From positions 271,222 to 335,221 of the forward strand of contig JACPVI010000006.1 in assembly GCA_016191815.1 (NCBI GenBank): DNA of 64,000 nt. Direction: 5' to 3'. This stretch comes from Myxococcales bacterium. GTDB lineage: Bacteria > Myxococcota > Myxococcia > Myxococcales > Myxococcaceae. The notes beneath the pieces were generated by a model. The model was given only the letters and a program-made list of their open reading frames with translations. It had not been told where the DNA came from and ran no database searches. Of the stretch, positions 16,797 through 27,400 are shown one piece after another. Position 1 is the first letter of the stretch; every line of letters begins with the position of its first letter. The translations under genes and the position numbers were made by a program.

Positions 16797-18097
16797 GGCG
16801 CCTCCCAGCCAAGCTCGACTGCGTCCGCCAACACCTCCGCCAGCGCTGCGGGGCCGCCCCAGGCCAGGGTGAGCGCGCGCGCCTCACGCATCCACTTCTC
16901 GACCGGGTGGTCCTTGAGATAGCCGTGCCCTCCGAGGAGCTGCACCGCCCGGTTGGTGAGCAGGAGCGCACTCTCGGACGCCTCCGCCAGCGCCGCCGCC
17001 GCTGCCCACCGAGCCGCGGGAGTGGAGTCGGCGATTTCCATGCAGGCACGCCAGCTAGCGAGCCGCGCCGCGTCGGCCGCCATCGCCATCTCCACCACCA
17101 TGAAGGCGACCGCCTGGTGGTGCGCCAGGAGCCGGCCGAAGGTGACCCGCTCGAGGGTGTAGCGCGCCGCGTACTCGTAGGCGGCCCGGCACAAGCCGAC
17201 CAGGAGCGATGCGGCGTAGAGCTGTACCTCTGCGAGCGCGAGGGCGGTGTCCCCAGGGAGCCACTCCCGCACCGGCGCGCGCTCGAGCCGCAGCTCCACC
17301 GCGTCCAGCGCGAGCGAGCGAACCGGGCTCACCCTGACCCCAGAATCCACCTGGGTTGAGCAGCCCTCGCGGGCCCCGCTGGCCGATCTCATCGGGGGGT
17401 TTGCCCCCCCTCGAAAGCGTTGGGGGGAGGCGCCTCGCGCCGTACCACATGGTACTGCCGCTCGGAGCTCCTCGACCTCGGCCAGCCTGGCCTCGCGATC
17501 CCCTGCTCCACCCAGGTGGACTCTGGGGTTAGCTGTGCCGTGCGAGCTCCCTCCCGTCGCAGGCGGTCCGATCCGCGGCGCATCGCGCCTGGGGGCTTGC
17601 TCCCCAGTGGAGGCCCTGGCGGGAAGCTCGTCGGCCTCGGTGACATCCACCACCGCCACGCCGCCTGGCAATATCGCCACCACGGAGGAGATGTCCCTTC
17701 CGGGGCACCAGGGCGCATGGCCGGTCAGCCGGCGCTGGCCCCCGTCGTCCTCGAGCCGCCATGCATTCGATCGGTCTGCCCACAGCGCCAGCCGCTCGCA
17801 GGGGGCGACCTTCCCGCCCAGCCGCCGAAGCGGGTACCGCGCTGGCCCGGCGGGATCGAGTGCGAGCGAGGCGCCGACGTCGGCCGCCCCCAGCTCCTCG
17901 AGCACCAGCGCCTGCGCCAGCGGGCCCAGCGCCTGGTCCGCCGCGTCGAGGCCCAGCTCCCGCGCCTCGGCCACCAGCTCGGGTGGAACTCCGGAGCGCT
18001 CGTGCTCTCGGATCCGCGGGCGGAGCTTTCGCTCGGCGAACTCCCGGGCGGTCCGCTGGAGGAGCTGCTCCTCGTCGGTGAGGGCGAAGTCGATCAT
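16793..18097 (-). CDS. Acyl-CoA dehydrogenase family protein with in-frame insertion, catalytic Glu not evident
   Basis: 434 residues. The N-terminal helical domain (FALTDEEQLLQRTAREFAER) and the C-terminal four-helix domain (YTLERVTFGRLLAHHQAV, then LLGGHGYLKDHPVEKWMREAR) identify the family. Two things are odd. First, the usual catalytic segment (EGTxEIQR after the REAR helix) is replaced by LTLAWGGPAAL, with no Glu. Second, about residues 189-255 are encoded by a 199-bp inverted-repeat element, replacing or interrupting the normal middle beta domain, although the frame stays open. The protein is thus a non-catalytic partner subunit, as in mycobacterial heteromeric FadE pairs, or a decaying gene. 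It starts 3 nt after the aldehyde dehydrogenase stop. Confidence 0.7.
   Translation of the reverse strand: MIDFALTDEEQLLQRTAREFAERKLRPRIREHERSGVPPELVAEARELGLDAADQALGPLAQALVLEELGAADVGASLALDPAGPARYPLRRLGGKVAPCERLALWADRSNAWRLEDDGGQRRLTGHAPWCPGRDISSVVAILPGGVAVVDVTEADELPARASTGEQAPRRDAPRIGPPATGGSSHGTANPRVHLGGAGDREARLAEVEELRAAVPCGTARGASPQRFRGGANPPMRSASGAREGCSTQVDSGVRVSPVRSLALDAVELRLERAPVREWLPGDTALALAEVQLYAASLLVGLCRAAYEYAARYTLERVTFGRLLAHHQAVAFMVVEMAMAADAARLASWRACMEIADSTPAARWAAAAALAEASESALLLTNRAVQLLGGHGYLKDHPVEKWMREARALTLAWGGPAALAEVLADAVELGWEAP
17334..17532. mobile_element. MITE-like element inside an acyl-CoA dehydrogenase gene
   Basis: Thirty-base terminal inverted repeats (17334-17363 and 17503-17532) match at 27 of 30 positions; the left one runs from CTGACCCCAG to GTTGAGCAG. 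The 139-bp interior is full of dyads, such as GGGGGG-TTT-GCCCCCC near 17395-17412 and GTACC-ACAT-GGTAC near 17442-17455. It encodes nothing recognisable and no transposase. No clear target-site duplication is seen. It is read through in frame by the host gene. Confidence 0.7.
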
Positions 18098-18100
18098 CGC

Positions 18101-19567
<1,467 letters not shown>

Positions 19568-19584
19568 CGGGTCCTCGCTTTCTC

Positions 19585-20820
19585 TCAGGCCTGTGCGCCG
19601 TCGTCCTTGAGCCCGAGCAGCTTGCGCGCCATCGCCAGCCGCTGGATCTCCCCGGTGCCCTCCACGATGTCGAGCACCTTCACGTCCCGGTAGAGCTTCT
19701 CCAGGAGCCGGTCCGAGCGGGCGCCGGCGGCTCCCAGCACCTCGATGCCCAGCGAGGCCGCCTCCAGCGCCGCCCGCGGCGCGTAGGCCTTGGCCATCGA
19801 GGCCTCCACCGAGTTCGGCTGGCGGAGATCCGCGAGGTACGCCGCCCTCCAGCAGAGCAGCCGCGCGTGCTCCACCAGCCTCCGGGCGCGGGCCAGCCGG
19901 TCGCGCAGCCGAGCCGCGCTGGCGTCGCGCGAGCCGGCGAGGCCTGCCTCCTTGGCCAGCGCCATCGCCTGGTCGAACGCGGCTTGCCCCAGCCCCACCG
20001 CCATCGCTCCCACCAACGGGCGAGTCACGTCGAAGGTCCGCATCGCCGCCTTGAACCCCCCGCGCTCGCGATAGCGCTCTTCGCCACCGAGCAGGGCCTC
20101 GTCGGGGATGCGGACATCGTCCAGCACCAGGCTGGCCAGCTCGGCCGCGGCCAGGCCCATCTTCTTCTCCACCCGCGCCACCGAGAATCCGCTCGTTCCG
20201 CGCTCCACCACGAAGGCGCGGTGGCCGTCTCGTCCCAGCGCCGGATCCACCGTGGCCCACACCACCACCCATGAGGCGCGGGCCCCGTTGGAGATGAACA
20301 TCTTCTCCCCGTTCAGCACCCAGCCTCCCGGCACCCGCCTGGCGTTGGTGCGGATCCGCGCCACATCGGAGCCGGCGCCGGGCTCGCTCATCGCGAACGC
20401 CGCCCAGCGAGGCTCCTTGGCTTCCTCGAAGATGGAGAGGTAGCGCTGCTGCTGCTCGGCGGTGCCCAAAAGCCTGAGCGGCGCCCCCGCCAGGCCCGGC
20501 CCGGGGAGGGTGGTCGCCATCCCGCGGTCCCAGTAGGCCGCCTCCTCGGCCAGCACCACCGTCCGCCGCGCGGCCCGGCTCGGCCGGCCGTTCTGCGCCC
20601 CCCGCTCCTCGGGAGCGTCCGCCACCGCCGCCAGCCCCTTTCCCCCCAGCCCTAACTCCAGGGCCTGGCGGAAGAACGGATGATCCGGCGACAGCGGGGC
20701 CCCCGCCGCGTCGCACTCCAGCCCCAAGGGCCGCAGGTAGGTGCGGCCCAGCCACCGGGCCATCTCCCGGAGGGTCCGGGTCTTCTCGTCCAGCGAGAGG
20801 TCGATCACTGCCGTCGCCAA
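19585..20820 (-). CDS. Acyl-CoA dehydrogenase
   Basis: 411 residues. The signatures AFAMSEPGAGSDV and GGWVLNGEKMFISNG (FAD and substrate binding) and DIVEGTGEIQRLAMARKLL (catalytic Glu in EGTGE) are all intact, so this is a working dehydrogenase forming the 2-enoyl-CoA. The N-terminal 70 residues are less typical (PDHPFFRQALELGLGG). It is the first gene of the leftward operon and faces the acyl-CoA synthetase gene across a 98-bp AT-rich intergenic region. It may pair with the family member at 16793-18097, which lacks the Glu. Confidence 0.92.
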   Translation of the reverse strand: MATAVIDLSLDEKTRTLREMARWLGRTYLRPLGLECDAAGAPLSPDHPFFRQALELGLGGKGLAAVADAPEERGAQNGRPSRAARRTVVLAEEAAYWDRGMATTLPGPGLAGAPLRLLGTAEQQQRYLSIFEEAKEPRWAAFAMSEPGAGSDVARIRTNARRVPGGWVLNGEKMFISNGARASWVVVWATVDPALGRDGHRAFVVERGTSGFSVARVEKKMGLAAAELASLVLDDVRIPDEALLGGEERYRERGGFKAAMRTFDVTRPLVGAMAVGLGQAAFDQAMALAKEAGLAGSRDASAARLRDRLARARRLVEHARLLCWRAAYLADLRQPNSVEASMAKAYAPRAALEAASLGIEVLGAAGARSDRLLEKLYRDVKVLDIVEGTGEIQRLAMARKLLGLKDDGAQA

Positions 20821-20829
20821 TTAAAGTGT

Positions 20830-20842
20830 AAAGTGCTACTTT
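20830..20842. promoter_or_regulatory. Candidate operator in divergent promoter region
   Basis: The 98-bp gap between the divergent acyl-CoA genes is strikingly AT-rich for this genome and holds AAAGT-GCT-ACTTT, a 5-bp dyad with 3-bp spacer. A second TAAAGTG sits just left of it and CTACTCTT on the right extends the partial symmetry. A TetR- or FadR-like regulator of acyl-CoA genes could bind here, but none is encoded nearby. Confidence 0.35.
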
Positions 20843-20918
20843 CTACTCTTCATTCTTGGCGCGCGGAGGGCTAGGTTGTCAAGGCCGGAAGCGCCCAGCG
20901 AGGGCGAGGAGGATCGCC

Positions 20919-22478
20919 ATGGGCAGGCGTCACCGCTTCCCCACGGACGTCTTGAGCGAGCAGGCCCGCCTCAGGGCCGATCAGCCGGCGGTGGTGGTGG
21001 CGCGCGCCGAGGAGCCTGCGCGGGTGATGAGCTTCGCCGAGTGGGAGCGGCGCTCGGACCGGCTGGCGGTGGCGCTAATCGAGGCGGGGGTGCGGCGGGG
21101 CGACCGGGTGGCGATCGCCTTCGAGAACCGCGACGCCGACCTCTACTACGGGGCATATTTCGCCGCCTTGAAGGCAGGCGCGGTGGCGGTGCCGGTGGGG
21201 AGCCGCCTCACCGCCGAGGAAGTGAGGGGCATCCTGCGTCATGCGGAGCCGGCGGCGGTGATCGCCGGCGAGGGGCCGCGCTTGGCGTTCCGCGGCGCCC
21301 GGCCGCGGGTGTTGGGGCCTCCGGAGTGGAGGGCCGCGCTGGAGCGAGAAGTCCGCCCGCCCGAGGTGGAGCGCTCGGAGGAGGACGTCTGCGACATCCT
21401 CTACACCTCCGGCACCACCGGCGCGCCGAAGGGAGTGGCCTCGACGATCTCCAACGTGATGACCATCCGTCCCGGGGCGCTCCGGGCGTTCGAGGGGAGG
21501 GCGATGCTGCACGCCTCGCCTTTGCACACCTTCGCCGCCACCCACGCGATGCAGTACCTGCCGCTCACCGCGGGGATGACCGCGGTGGTGATGGACCGGT
21601 TCGACGGCCGCCGCTACCTCGAGCTGTGCGAGCGCCACGAGGCGGCGGTGGCCTACGCGGTGCCGGCGATGCTCCGTCTCGTCCTGGAGGCGTACGACTC
21701 CGTGCAGCCCTCCGGGCGGCCGGACACCTCCAAGCTTTCGCTGCTCTTCTACGGGGCCTCGCCGATGCCCGAGGCGACGCTCCGCCGCCTGCCGGAGCTG
21801 GCCCCCAACGCGGTGCTGGTGAATCTCTACGCCCTGACCGAGAGCGGCAGCGCGGCCTGCGCGATGCCTCCGGGCGAGGCGGCGAAGCGGCCGGGCTCGG
21901 TGGGCCTGCCGGTTCCTCCTGCCGAGGTGCGGATCGTCCTCGAGGAGCCAGGGACGAAGCGGGACGCGGCCGTGGGCGAAGTGGGAGAGGTGTGGCTCAA
22001 GGGAGGGGGCGCCCCGCGCTCCTACTTCCGCGACCCCGAGGCCTCCGCGCGCACCTTCGTGGAGGGCGGCTGGGTGAGGACCGGCGACCTCGGCCACCTG
22101 GACCGGGACGGTTTCCTCTACCTCGACGGCCGCCTGAAGGAGCTGGTCAACCGCGGCGGGATGAAGGTCTCGGTGGACGAAGTCGACTGCGCCCTCCAGG
22201 ACCACCCCGCGGTCCGCGAGGCGGCGGTGACCGGGGTTCCGCACCCGGTCCTGGGGGAAGACGTGCGCGCCTTCGTGGTGCTTCGGGCCGGAGCGAGCGC
22301 CGGGGCAGAGGAGCTTCGGACCTACCTCACCGAGCGCCTGGCGGACTACAAAGTGCCCCGCGCCTACGCGTTCGTGGAAGAGCTGCCGAGGAACGCGATG
22401 GGCAAGGTGGTGCGAAGGCAGCTCCACTCGCTTCCGGTGATGCGGATGGAGTGGGCCAACGAGGGAGGACGGAAGTGA
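20919..22478 (+). CDS. Acyl-CoA synthetase (AMP-forming)
   Basis: 519 residues from ATG at 20919, with GGAGG upstream. Adenylation motifs in order: YTSGTTGAPKGV (P-loop), LFYGASPMP, NLYALTESG, RTGDLGHLDRDGFLYLDGR, GGMKVSVDEVD, and the C-terminal catalytic Lys in RNAMGKVVRR. It activates a carboxylic acid to its CoA thioester through an acyl-adenylate. The size fits the medium-chain/aryl acid group. Its stop overlaps the start of the crotonase gene (GTGA). It probably supplies the acyl-CoA used by the divergent dehydrogenase operon. Confidence 0.93.
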   Translation: MGRRHRFPTDVLSEQARLRADQPAVVVARAEEPARVMSFAEWERRSDRLAVALIEAGVRRGDRVAIAFENRDADLYYGAYFAALKAGAVAVPVGSRLTAEEVRGILRHAEPAAVIAGEGPRLAFRGARPRVLGPPEWRAALEREVRPPEVERSEEDVCDILYTSGTTGAPKGVASTISNVMTIRPGALRAFEGRAMLHASPLHTFAATHAMQYLPLTAGMTAVVMDRFDGRRYLELCERHEAAVAYAVPAMLRLVLEAYDSVQPSGRPDTSKLSLLFYGASPMPEATLRRLPELAPNAVLVNLYALTESGSAACAMPPGEAAKRPGSVGLPVPPAEVRIVLEEPGTKRDAAVGEVGEVWLKGGGAPRSYFRDPEASARTFVEGGWVRTGDLGHLDRDGFLYLDGRLKELVNRGGMKVSVDEVDCALQDHPAVREAAVTGVPHPVLGEDVRAFVVLRAGASAGAEELRTYLTERLADYKVPRAYAFVEELPRNAMGKVVRRQLHSLPVMRMEWANEGGRK

Positions 22479-23275
22479 GCGAGCCTGCAGTCGTCCTCGA
22501 GGTGAACGGTCACCTCGCCGAGCTTTCCCTGAACCGGCCGGACCGCGGCAACGCGATGAGCCGGGAGCTTTTGAAGGCGTTTGCCGGCGCGGTGGAATCG
22601 GTTCGCGCGGACGCTTCGGTGCGAGCGTTGCTGGTGCGTGGAAACGGCAAGCACTTCTGCACCGGCGCCGACCTGCGCGACGGGGTCCCGGCGCTCGCAG
22701 CGGAGCTGGGCGGTGGTCAATCGGCGCTCCGGAGAGCCATCCGCGCCCTCTACGAGCCGTTCCTCTCCATCTGGGACCTGGACATTCCCACCATCGCGGC
22801 GGTGCACGGGGCGGCGATCGGCGGAGGGCTCGGGCTCGCGCTCGCCTGCGACATTCGCCTCTGTGCGAGCGACGCGCGGCTCCAGGCCAACTTCGTCCGG
22901 CTAGGCATCCATCCGGGGATGGCGGTGAGCTGGTTCCTCCCTCGGCTTCTCGGCCCCCAAGCCGCGGCGGAGCTGCTGTTCACCGGCCGGAAGGTGAGCG
23001 GGACGGAGGCAGCGGCGCTGGGCCTCGTTTTGCGGGCGGTCCCTCCGGAGTCGCTGCTCGAGGAGGCAAGGGCGATGGCAAGGACCATCGCCGAGGGTGC
23101 ACCGGAGGCGCTGCGGCTGACCAAGTCGTCGCTCCGGCGGGCCGCGGGAGGAGACCCTCATTCCTTCGCCGACGCCGAGGCGCTGGCGCAGGCGCACTGC
23201 GGAGGAATGGCCGACGCGGGCGAAGGAGTGGCCGCCTGGATGGAGAAGCGCTCCCCCCACTTCAGCGGGGCCTGA
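22475..23275 (+). CDS. Enoyl-CoA hydratase/isomerase (crotonase) family protein
   Basis: 266 residues from GTG at 22475. Crotonase marks are LNRPDRGNAMS, HFCTGADLRD (oxyanion hole) and AAVHGAAIGGGLGLALACDI (second oxyanion hole). The two Glu residues of classical hydratases are absent: the first position is Gly in GGGLGL and the second falls in ANFVRLG. It may therefore be an isomerase, decarboxylase or hydrolase of the same fold rather than a hydratase. The last 113 nt, including the stop, recur at 32008-32120. Confidence 0.85.
   Translation: MSEPAVVLEVNGHLAELSLNRPDRGNAMSRELLKAFAGAVESVRADASVRALLVRGNGKHFCTGADLRDGVPALAAELGGGQSALRRAIRALYEPFLSIWDLDIPTIAAVHGAAIGGGLGLALACDIRLCASDARLQANFVRLGIHPGMAVSWFLPRLLGPQAAAELLFTGRKVSGTEAAALGLVLRAVPPESLLEEARAMARTIAEGAPEALRLTKSSLRRAAGGDPHSFADAEALAQAHCGGMADAGEGVAAWMEKRSPHFSGA
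23163..23275 (+). repeat. Direct repeat, left copy (crotonase 3' end)
   Basis: These are the last 113 nt of the intact crotonase gene, from CCTTCGCCGACG to the TGA stop. It matches 32008-32120 at 107 of 113 positions. The differences cluster near the stop and change five residues (Q/R, M/I, S/A, H/N, S/T). Confidence 0.9.
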
Positions 23276-23282
23276 ACAAGAC

Positions 23283-24422
23283 TCAATTCTTGGCCGAGCG
23301 TCGCTTGGAGTTTGCGGAGAGGAGTTGGCCAGTGCCGGCGTCGATGTCGATCCACATGTCGTAGACGCCAAGTTCCTTGCGCCGCGCCTTCACTTGAAAT
23401 CGCGCTTGCCAGACGAGCGGGGTCCCCTCGTACTTGACGAATCGGGAGCCCCCGGGCAGTTCGCCATTGTCGATCAAGTGATCATGCCACTCGTTGCTCC
23501 GGCCGGTATATCTGAGTCGAATGGACTCCAATGCCGGATTGTTGAAGTTTGGCTCGCCGAACCGGAGCCGCGATGCAATTTCGCCCCCTACTTTGACGAC
23601 TATCTTGGTAGCCTCTTCTTTCGAAATACGCGACTTCGAAGCCGGCAGGGGCTTGTCCGGATCGTAGTTGATCCAGATGTGAGTAGGCCCCAGCTTGGCG
23701 TCGAAGGTGCATGAAGCTACATGGTCGGCAGTGGTGAAGCCGTTCGCCGTCCGCCAGAATCGAACGTCCCATTGTGGCCAGCAAGGGCGGGTGCGGTCGC
23801 ACCGGACCTCGAGCGCAGAGTAGTTGGGCTTGGGTTCGTCATAGAATGGGCCCTCGACTGCCACCAACTCGGTCACGTCGTTGAGCAACAGAGTCGAGAG
23901 ATAGCTGCGGCACTGCTGCTCTGCATCACGCTTGGAAAAAACCCTCTCCGGCATTGGCCCTTTCCGGGCGGCAAAGCGGTCAAATCGAAACAAGAGATAA
24001 TGCTCCAGTGACTTGTTCACGAAACCAAACGCTCTGAGTGTGCCGGGCGCAAGATATACGGTCTTTGATCCATTGACTAGGTGAATGTTCCTCGGGCCCG
24101 GTCCGGCGTAGCCTTCTGGTGCCAGGTGCCAGAGAAAGACTGGGCTGCGGGGCGACCGGAAGGGCTTTTTCTCGTCCTCAGGTCTAAAACCTATGGGCTG
24201 GGGCGGCAACTGACCCGGCAGGGATCGCAGCGGGGCCAGTGGAGCCTGCGGACTGTAAGGGTCAAAATCTGGGTACGGCTTGTCGGCTCCAAGCGTGCCG
24301 ATCAGCGCTTCATAGCGCCGCAGTAGTTGCTCGTGTTCCGCACGGGACAGCGAACATTTCGCCTCGTCCGCGCCCCCGATGGACACGCGCATGAGAGCCA
24401 CTATGACCAAGCGCAAGGCCAA
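23283..24422 (-). CDS. Exported protein of unknown function with PepSY-like C-terminus
   Basis: About 379 residues from TTG at 24422, chosen because LALRLVIVALMRVSIGG then acts as a signal segment and the gene begins 11 nt after the upstream stop. ATG at 24392 is the alternative. The body contains KCSLSRAEHEQLLRRYEALIG, several Cys and aromatic-rich strands, and ends YDMWIDIDAGTGQLLSAN, which resembles the closing repeat of PepSY/peptidase propeptide domains. I do not recognise the whole protein. It is cotranscribed with the giant lipoprotein gene and has a visibly lower G+C content than the surrounding chromosome. Its stop lies 7 nt from the convergent crotonase stop. Confidence 0.6.
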   Translation of the reverse strand: MALRLVIVALMRVSIGGADEAKCSLSRAEHEQLLRRYEALIGTLGADKPYPDFDPYSPQAPLAPLRSLPGQLPPQPIGFRPEDEKKPFRSPRSPVFLWHLAPEGYAGPGPRNIHLVNGSKTVYLAPGTLRAFGFVNKSLEHYLLFRFDRFAARKGPMPERVFSKRDAEQQCRSYLSTLLLNDVTELVAVEGPFYDEPKPNYSALEVRCDRTRPCWPQWDVRFWRTANGFTTADHVASCTFDAKLGPTHIWINYDPDKPLPASKSRISKEEATKIVVKVGGEIASRLRFGEPNFNNPALESIRLRYTGRSNEWHDHLIDNGELPGGSRFVKYEGTPLVWQARFQVKARRKELGVYDMWIDIDAGTGQLLSANSKRRSAKN

Positions 24423-24433
24423 AGCGTCGACCC

Positions 24434-27400
24434 CTAGTTGATCTCGACGACAACGGGGCAGACCATCGCGTTTGCAGCACCCGTGCACTTGGTTCCGAAT
24501 GCTCTAAGCGTGCTGATCGAGCCAAGCTGCAGTTGTGCTTTGACGACGGCGTCCTCTACGGCCGCGCGTCCTTTGAGAGCTTTGAGGACTTCGCGAACTG
24601 TCCTGTAGCCCTCGTCTTGATTGATGTCTACGTCCCAGCCCAGGTACGCTTCGGCTCCGAACTTCGCCGCAAACTGTTCGGCGGCGCTTCCCTGTTGTCC
24701 CGAGCGGCAGCCGTCAATCCACACAAACCTATACTGAAGCCCCCCAGGCAGGTCATCAGGAGTCAATAGCTGATCCTCGACCTTCGAGGAGAAGAACGGC
24801 GGGTCGACTGCAATCCCGATGAAGACTTCGTCAGGGACTGCGGAGTGCGTGTCGGTGAGCCACAGGCTGGCTTTCGGCGCAGCGTCCAGCGCGTCCTGCT
24901 TGCTCAGCGATCGATCCTTGATGATCTCGTAGCCAAGTCCCGCTCCTGGGCCCACGAGCGGGATGACCAGATTGTAATTGCCTTCGGCACGCTTCCGCCC
25001 GTCGGGGCTCTCGTAGTAGTAGGCGACGAACGCTGTTCGGTCGCGGCGCCGGGTATCGATAGGCTCGCTCGCAACGAAGGTCACGCTGATTTCCTCTCCG
25101 GCGCTCGGGGTAGTCGAGGAGAGTTCGAAAGCGGTGAAACCTGGCGGCGCGGTTCCCCCAGATTCGATCGCCACGAAAGGAGTGGATCTAAAAGCGCCAT
25201 CAGGCTGGCGCGTGACAGTGACTGAACTGCTGCGAACAGGATTCTGGCTCGTGAGCGTGACTGAGAAACTTGCCGCCGCCTGGTCGGGATCAATCGCGCC
25301 AGCCACGAAAGTGGATGCGGACGACGGTGACGCGGGCGCCACGTTCAGCGCCGGTAGTCGTGACCCGCTCCTGAACGCCAGCGAATTGTTGGCAGTCTCA
25401 ACGGACGCGACCCGCTCGTTGGCCAACGACGCCGAAACCACAGTGATGTCCCAAACCTGCCAATCGCGGGCGAGCGGGTCGAACCCAGAGGACGACTGGA
25501 GGATCGCCGTGACATTGCCCGTTGGGTCCTGGAACCGTCGGCTGTCTGCCGCCGTTTCCGTAACCGTCACGAGAAGGCCGGTTCCGCTGAGGGGCGGCAC
25601 GACGATCATGTCAGCGCGGTCTTCGACCAGAGCGGAGAGCGGCTGGCGGAGATAGGCTTGGACTTCCCCGCCCGAGTCGTGGAAGAAGCTCGAAGCTGCC
25701 CGACTCTCGCGCAGATCGAATCGGGACACGGCGAGGTTCAGGCTTGTGCTCTCGGCGAGCACCCCGGACAGCGATTCACTCACCGCGGGATCCAGAGTTG
25801 GCGCCGCGGGCAGGGTGACGCGCACCGCCGCGCCGGGGCTCTCGAAGACCAGACTCGTGTTGCTCGTCTCGAGCAGGTCCCCACTGAAGAGACCGTCCGG
25901 ACCTGCCCCAAGGGTGACAGAGACTCGGTCCGCCGCAGTGGAGCTGAGCGGCCCAGAGAAGGCTAGGTCCAGCGCCGCGCCGCCTTCGGGAGGCGGGCCC
26001 GCCCCGACACCGCTTTGCGGTACGAACACCGATACCGAACCCGCGAGGGAACCCTCGATGCGTGCTGCGCCTACAGGTTGTACCGCCACCGCACGGGCGC
26101 TCGATGAGACCGTGACTTCGCGCAGAACCTGTGCGCTCGTGCCTGTGGTGGCGCGCACATTGTCGTACTTCAGAACCAGAAGTTTCCCGTCAAAGCGGGT
26201 TGCAAGAATGTGCTCGCCATCTGGCGTGAACGCTATTCCCAACACCCCTTGTTGGAGGCCAGGTTTGGGAGTCGATGCAGAGTACGTGAGCGTGCTGGCT
26301 ACCAACGGCTCGCTGATCAGACCCACATTCGATGTCAACTGGTCCATCCCGGCAGCCGCGAGGTGCACCGTTGGCGAGAAGGCGATGTCGCGAGGCGCGT
26401 GAATGTCGGTCCCAATCGCTCCGCCAGTCGCGACCTTCGTGTCGATCTTCCGAACGATCGTGCGAGTTATGGAGTCGACCACCTCAATCGCACCCGCCAC
26501 GGCGGGAGCCACCGTTGTCCCCGAGGCAACAAACAACGTGGGGTTCCCACTTCGTTGCCTGGGCGCGATCCGAACTCGTCTTGCCGTGGCACCGACGGTG
26601 AGCAGCGTCGGTGAGCCAGTGGGAAGGAGAGTGTCCGCGTCAAGGAAAGCGAGCTTGCCCTTGCCAAGAACGAACAGGGTTTGACCGTCGTGGGAGACCT
26701 CAACATCGAACAAGGGAGACGCACCCGAAAGAAGCTGGTTCGCCCCGGTCAACTGCACATCCGCGATCTTGGTATGGAAAGTCGCAGACCCGGGGCTCGC
26801 GTCTAGCACCGCCAGATTGTCCCGGCAGGCGACATATACACGGCGGCCGTCCGGGGAAACCCGCAGGGAGGAGGGGCCCGTCGGCATCGGAATCAGCGGG
26901 CCTTGCGTTGGCGCAGCAGCGGGAACTTGACGGAGATCGAGTATCCCGACTTGATTCGTGCCAAGGAGGCTCATGTAGGCGTAGTCAGCCTGTGGCCTCA
27001 GCGCAATGCTTGTTGGCGACGCGGCAAGCGGAATCGGCGCGCCCACCGTTGTCCAAAGATTGGCATCCGGGTTTCGGATGTCGATCGGCTGAACAGAGCT
27101 CAGCGCCCCGACGTACGCGTACGGGTGGAGGGCTTTCACAACCTGTAAGCCCGAGCTGGTGCCCCCGGAGGTTGCTACGGTCACGAGGCCCGTCTGGAAA
27201 CCGCCTGGCACGGTGGCCGTAATGCTGGTGGGCGACGCCGCAGTCACCTGGGCGGCCACGCCTGGGAAGAACTCGACGCGGCTTTCCCCGATGACGCTGG
27301 AGAAGTTCGCTCCGGTCAAGGTCACGCTGTCGCCAACCTGCAATAGGCTTGGGCTGATGCTCGTGAGCGATGGTGCAGGCGGCGGGGTGACGATCGCGGT

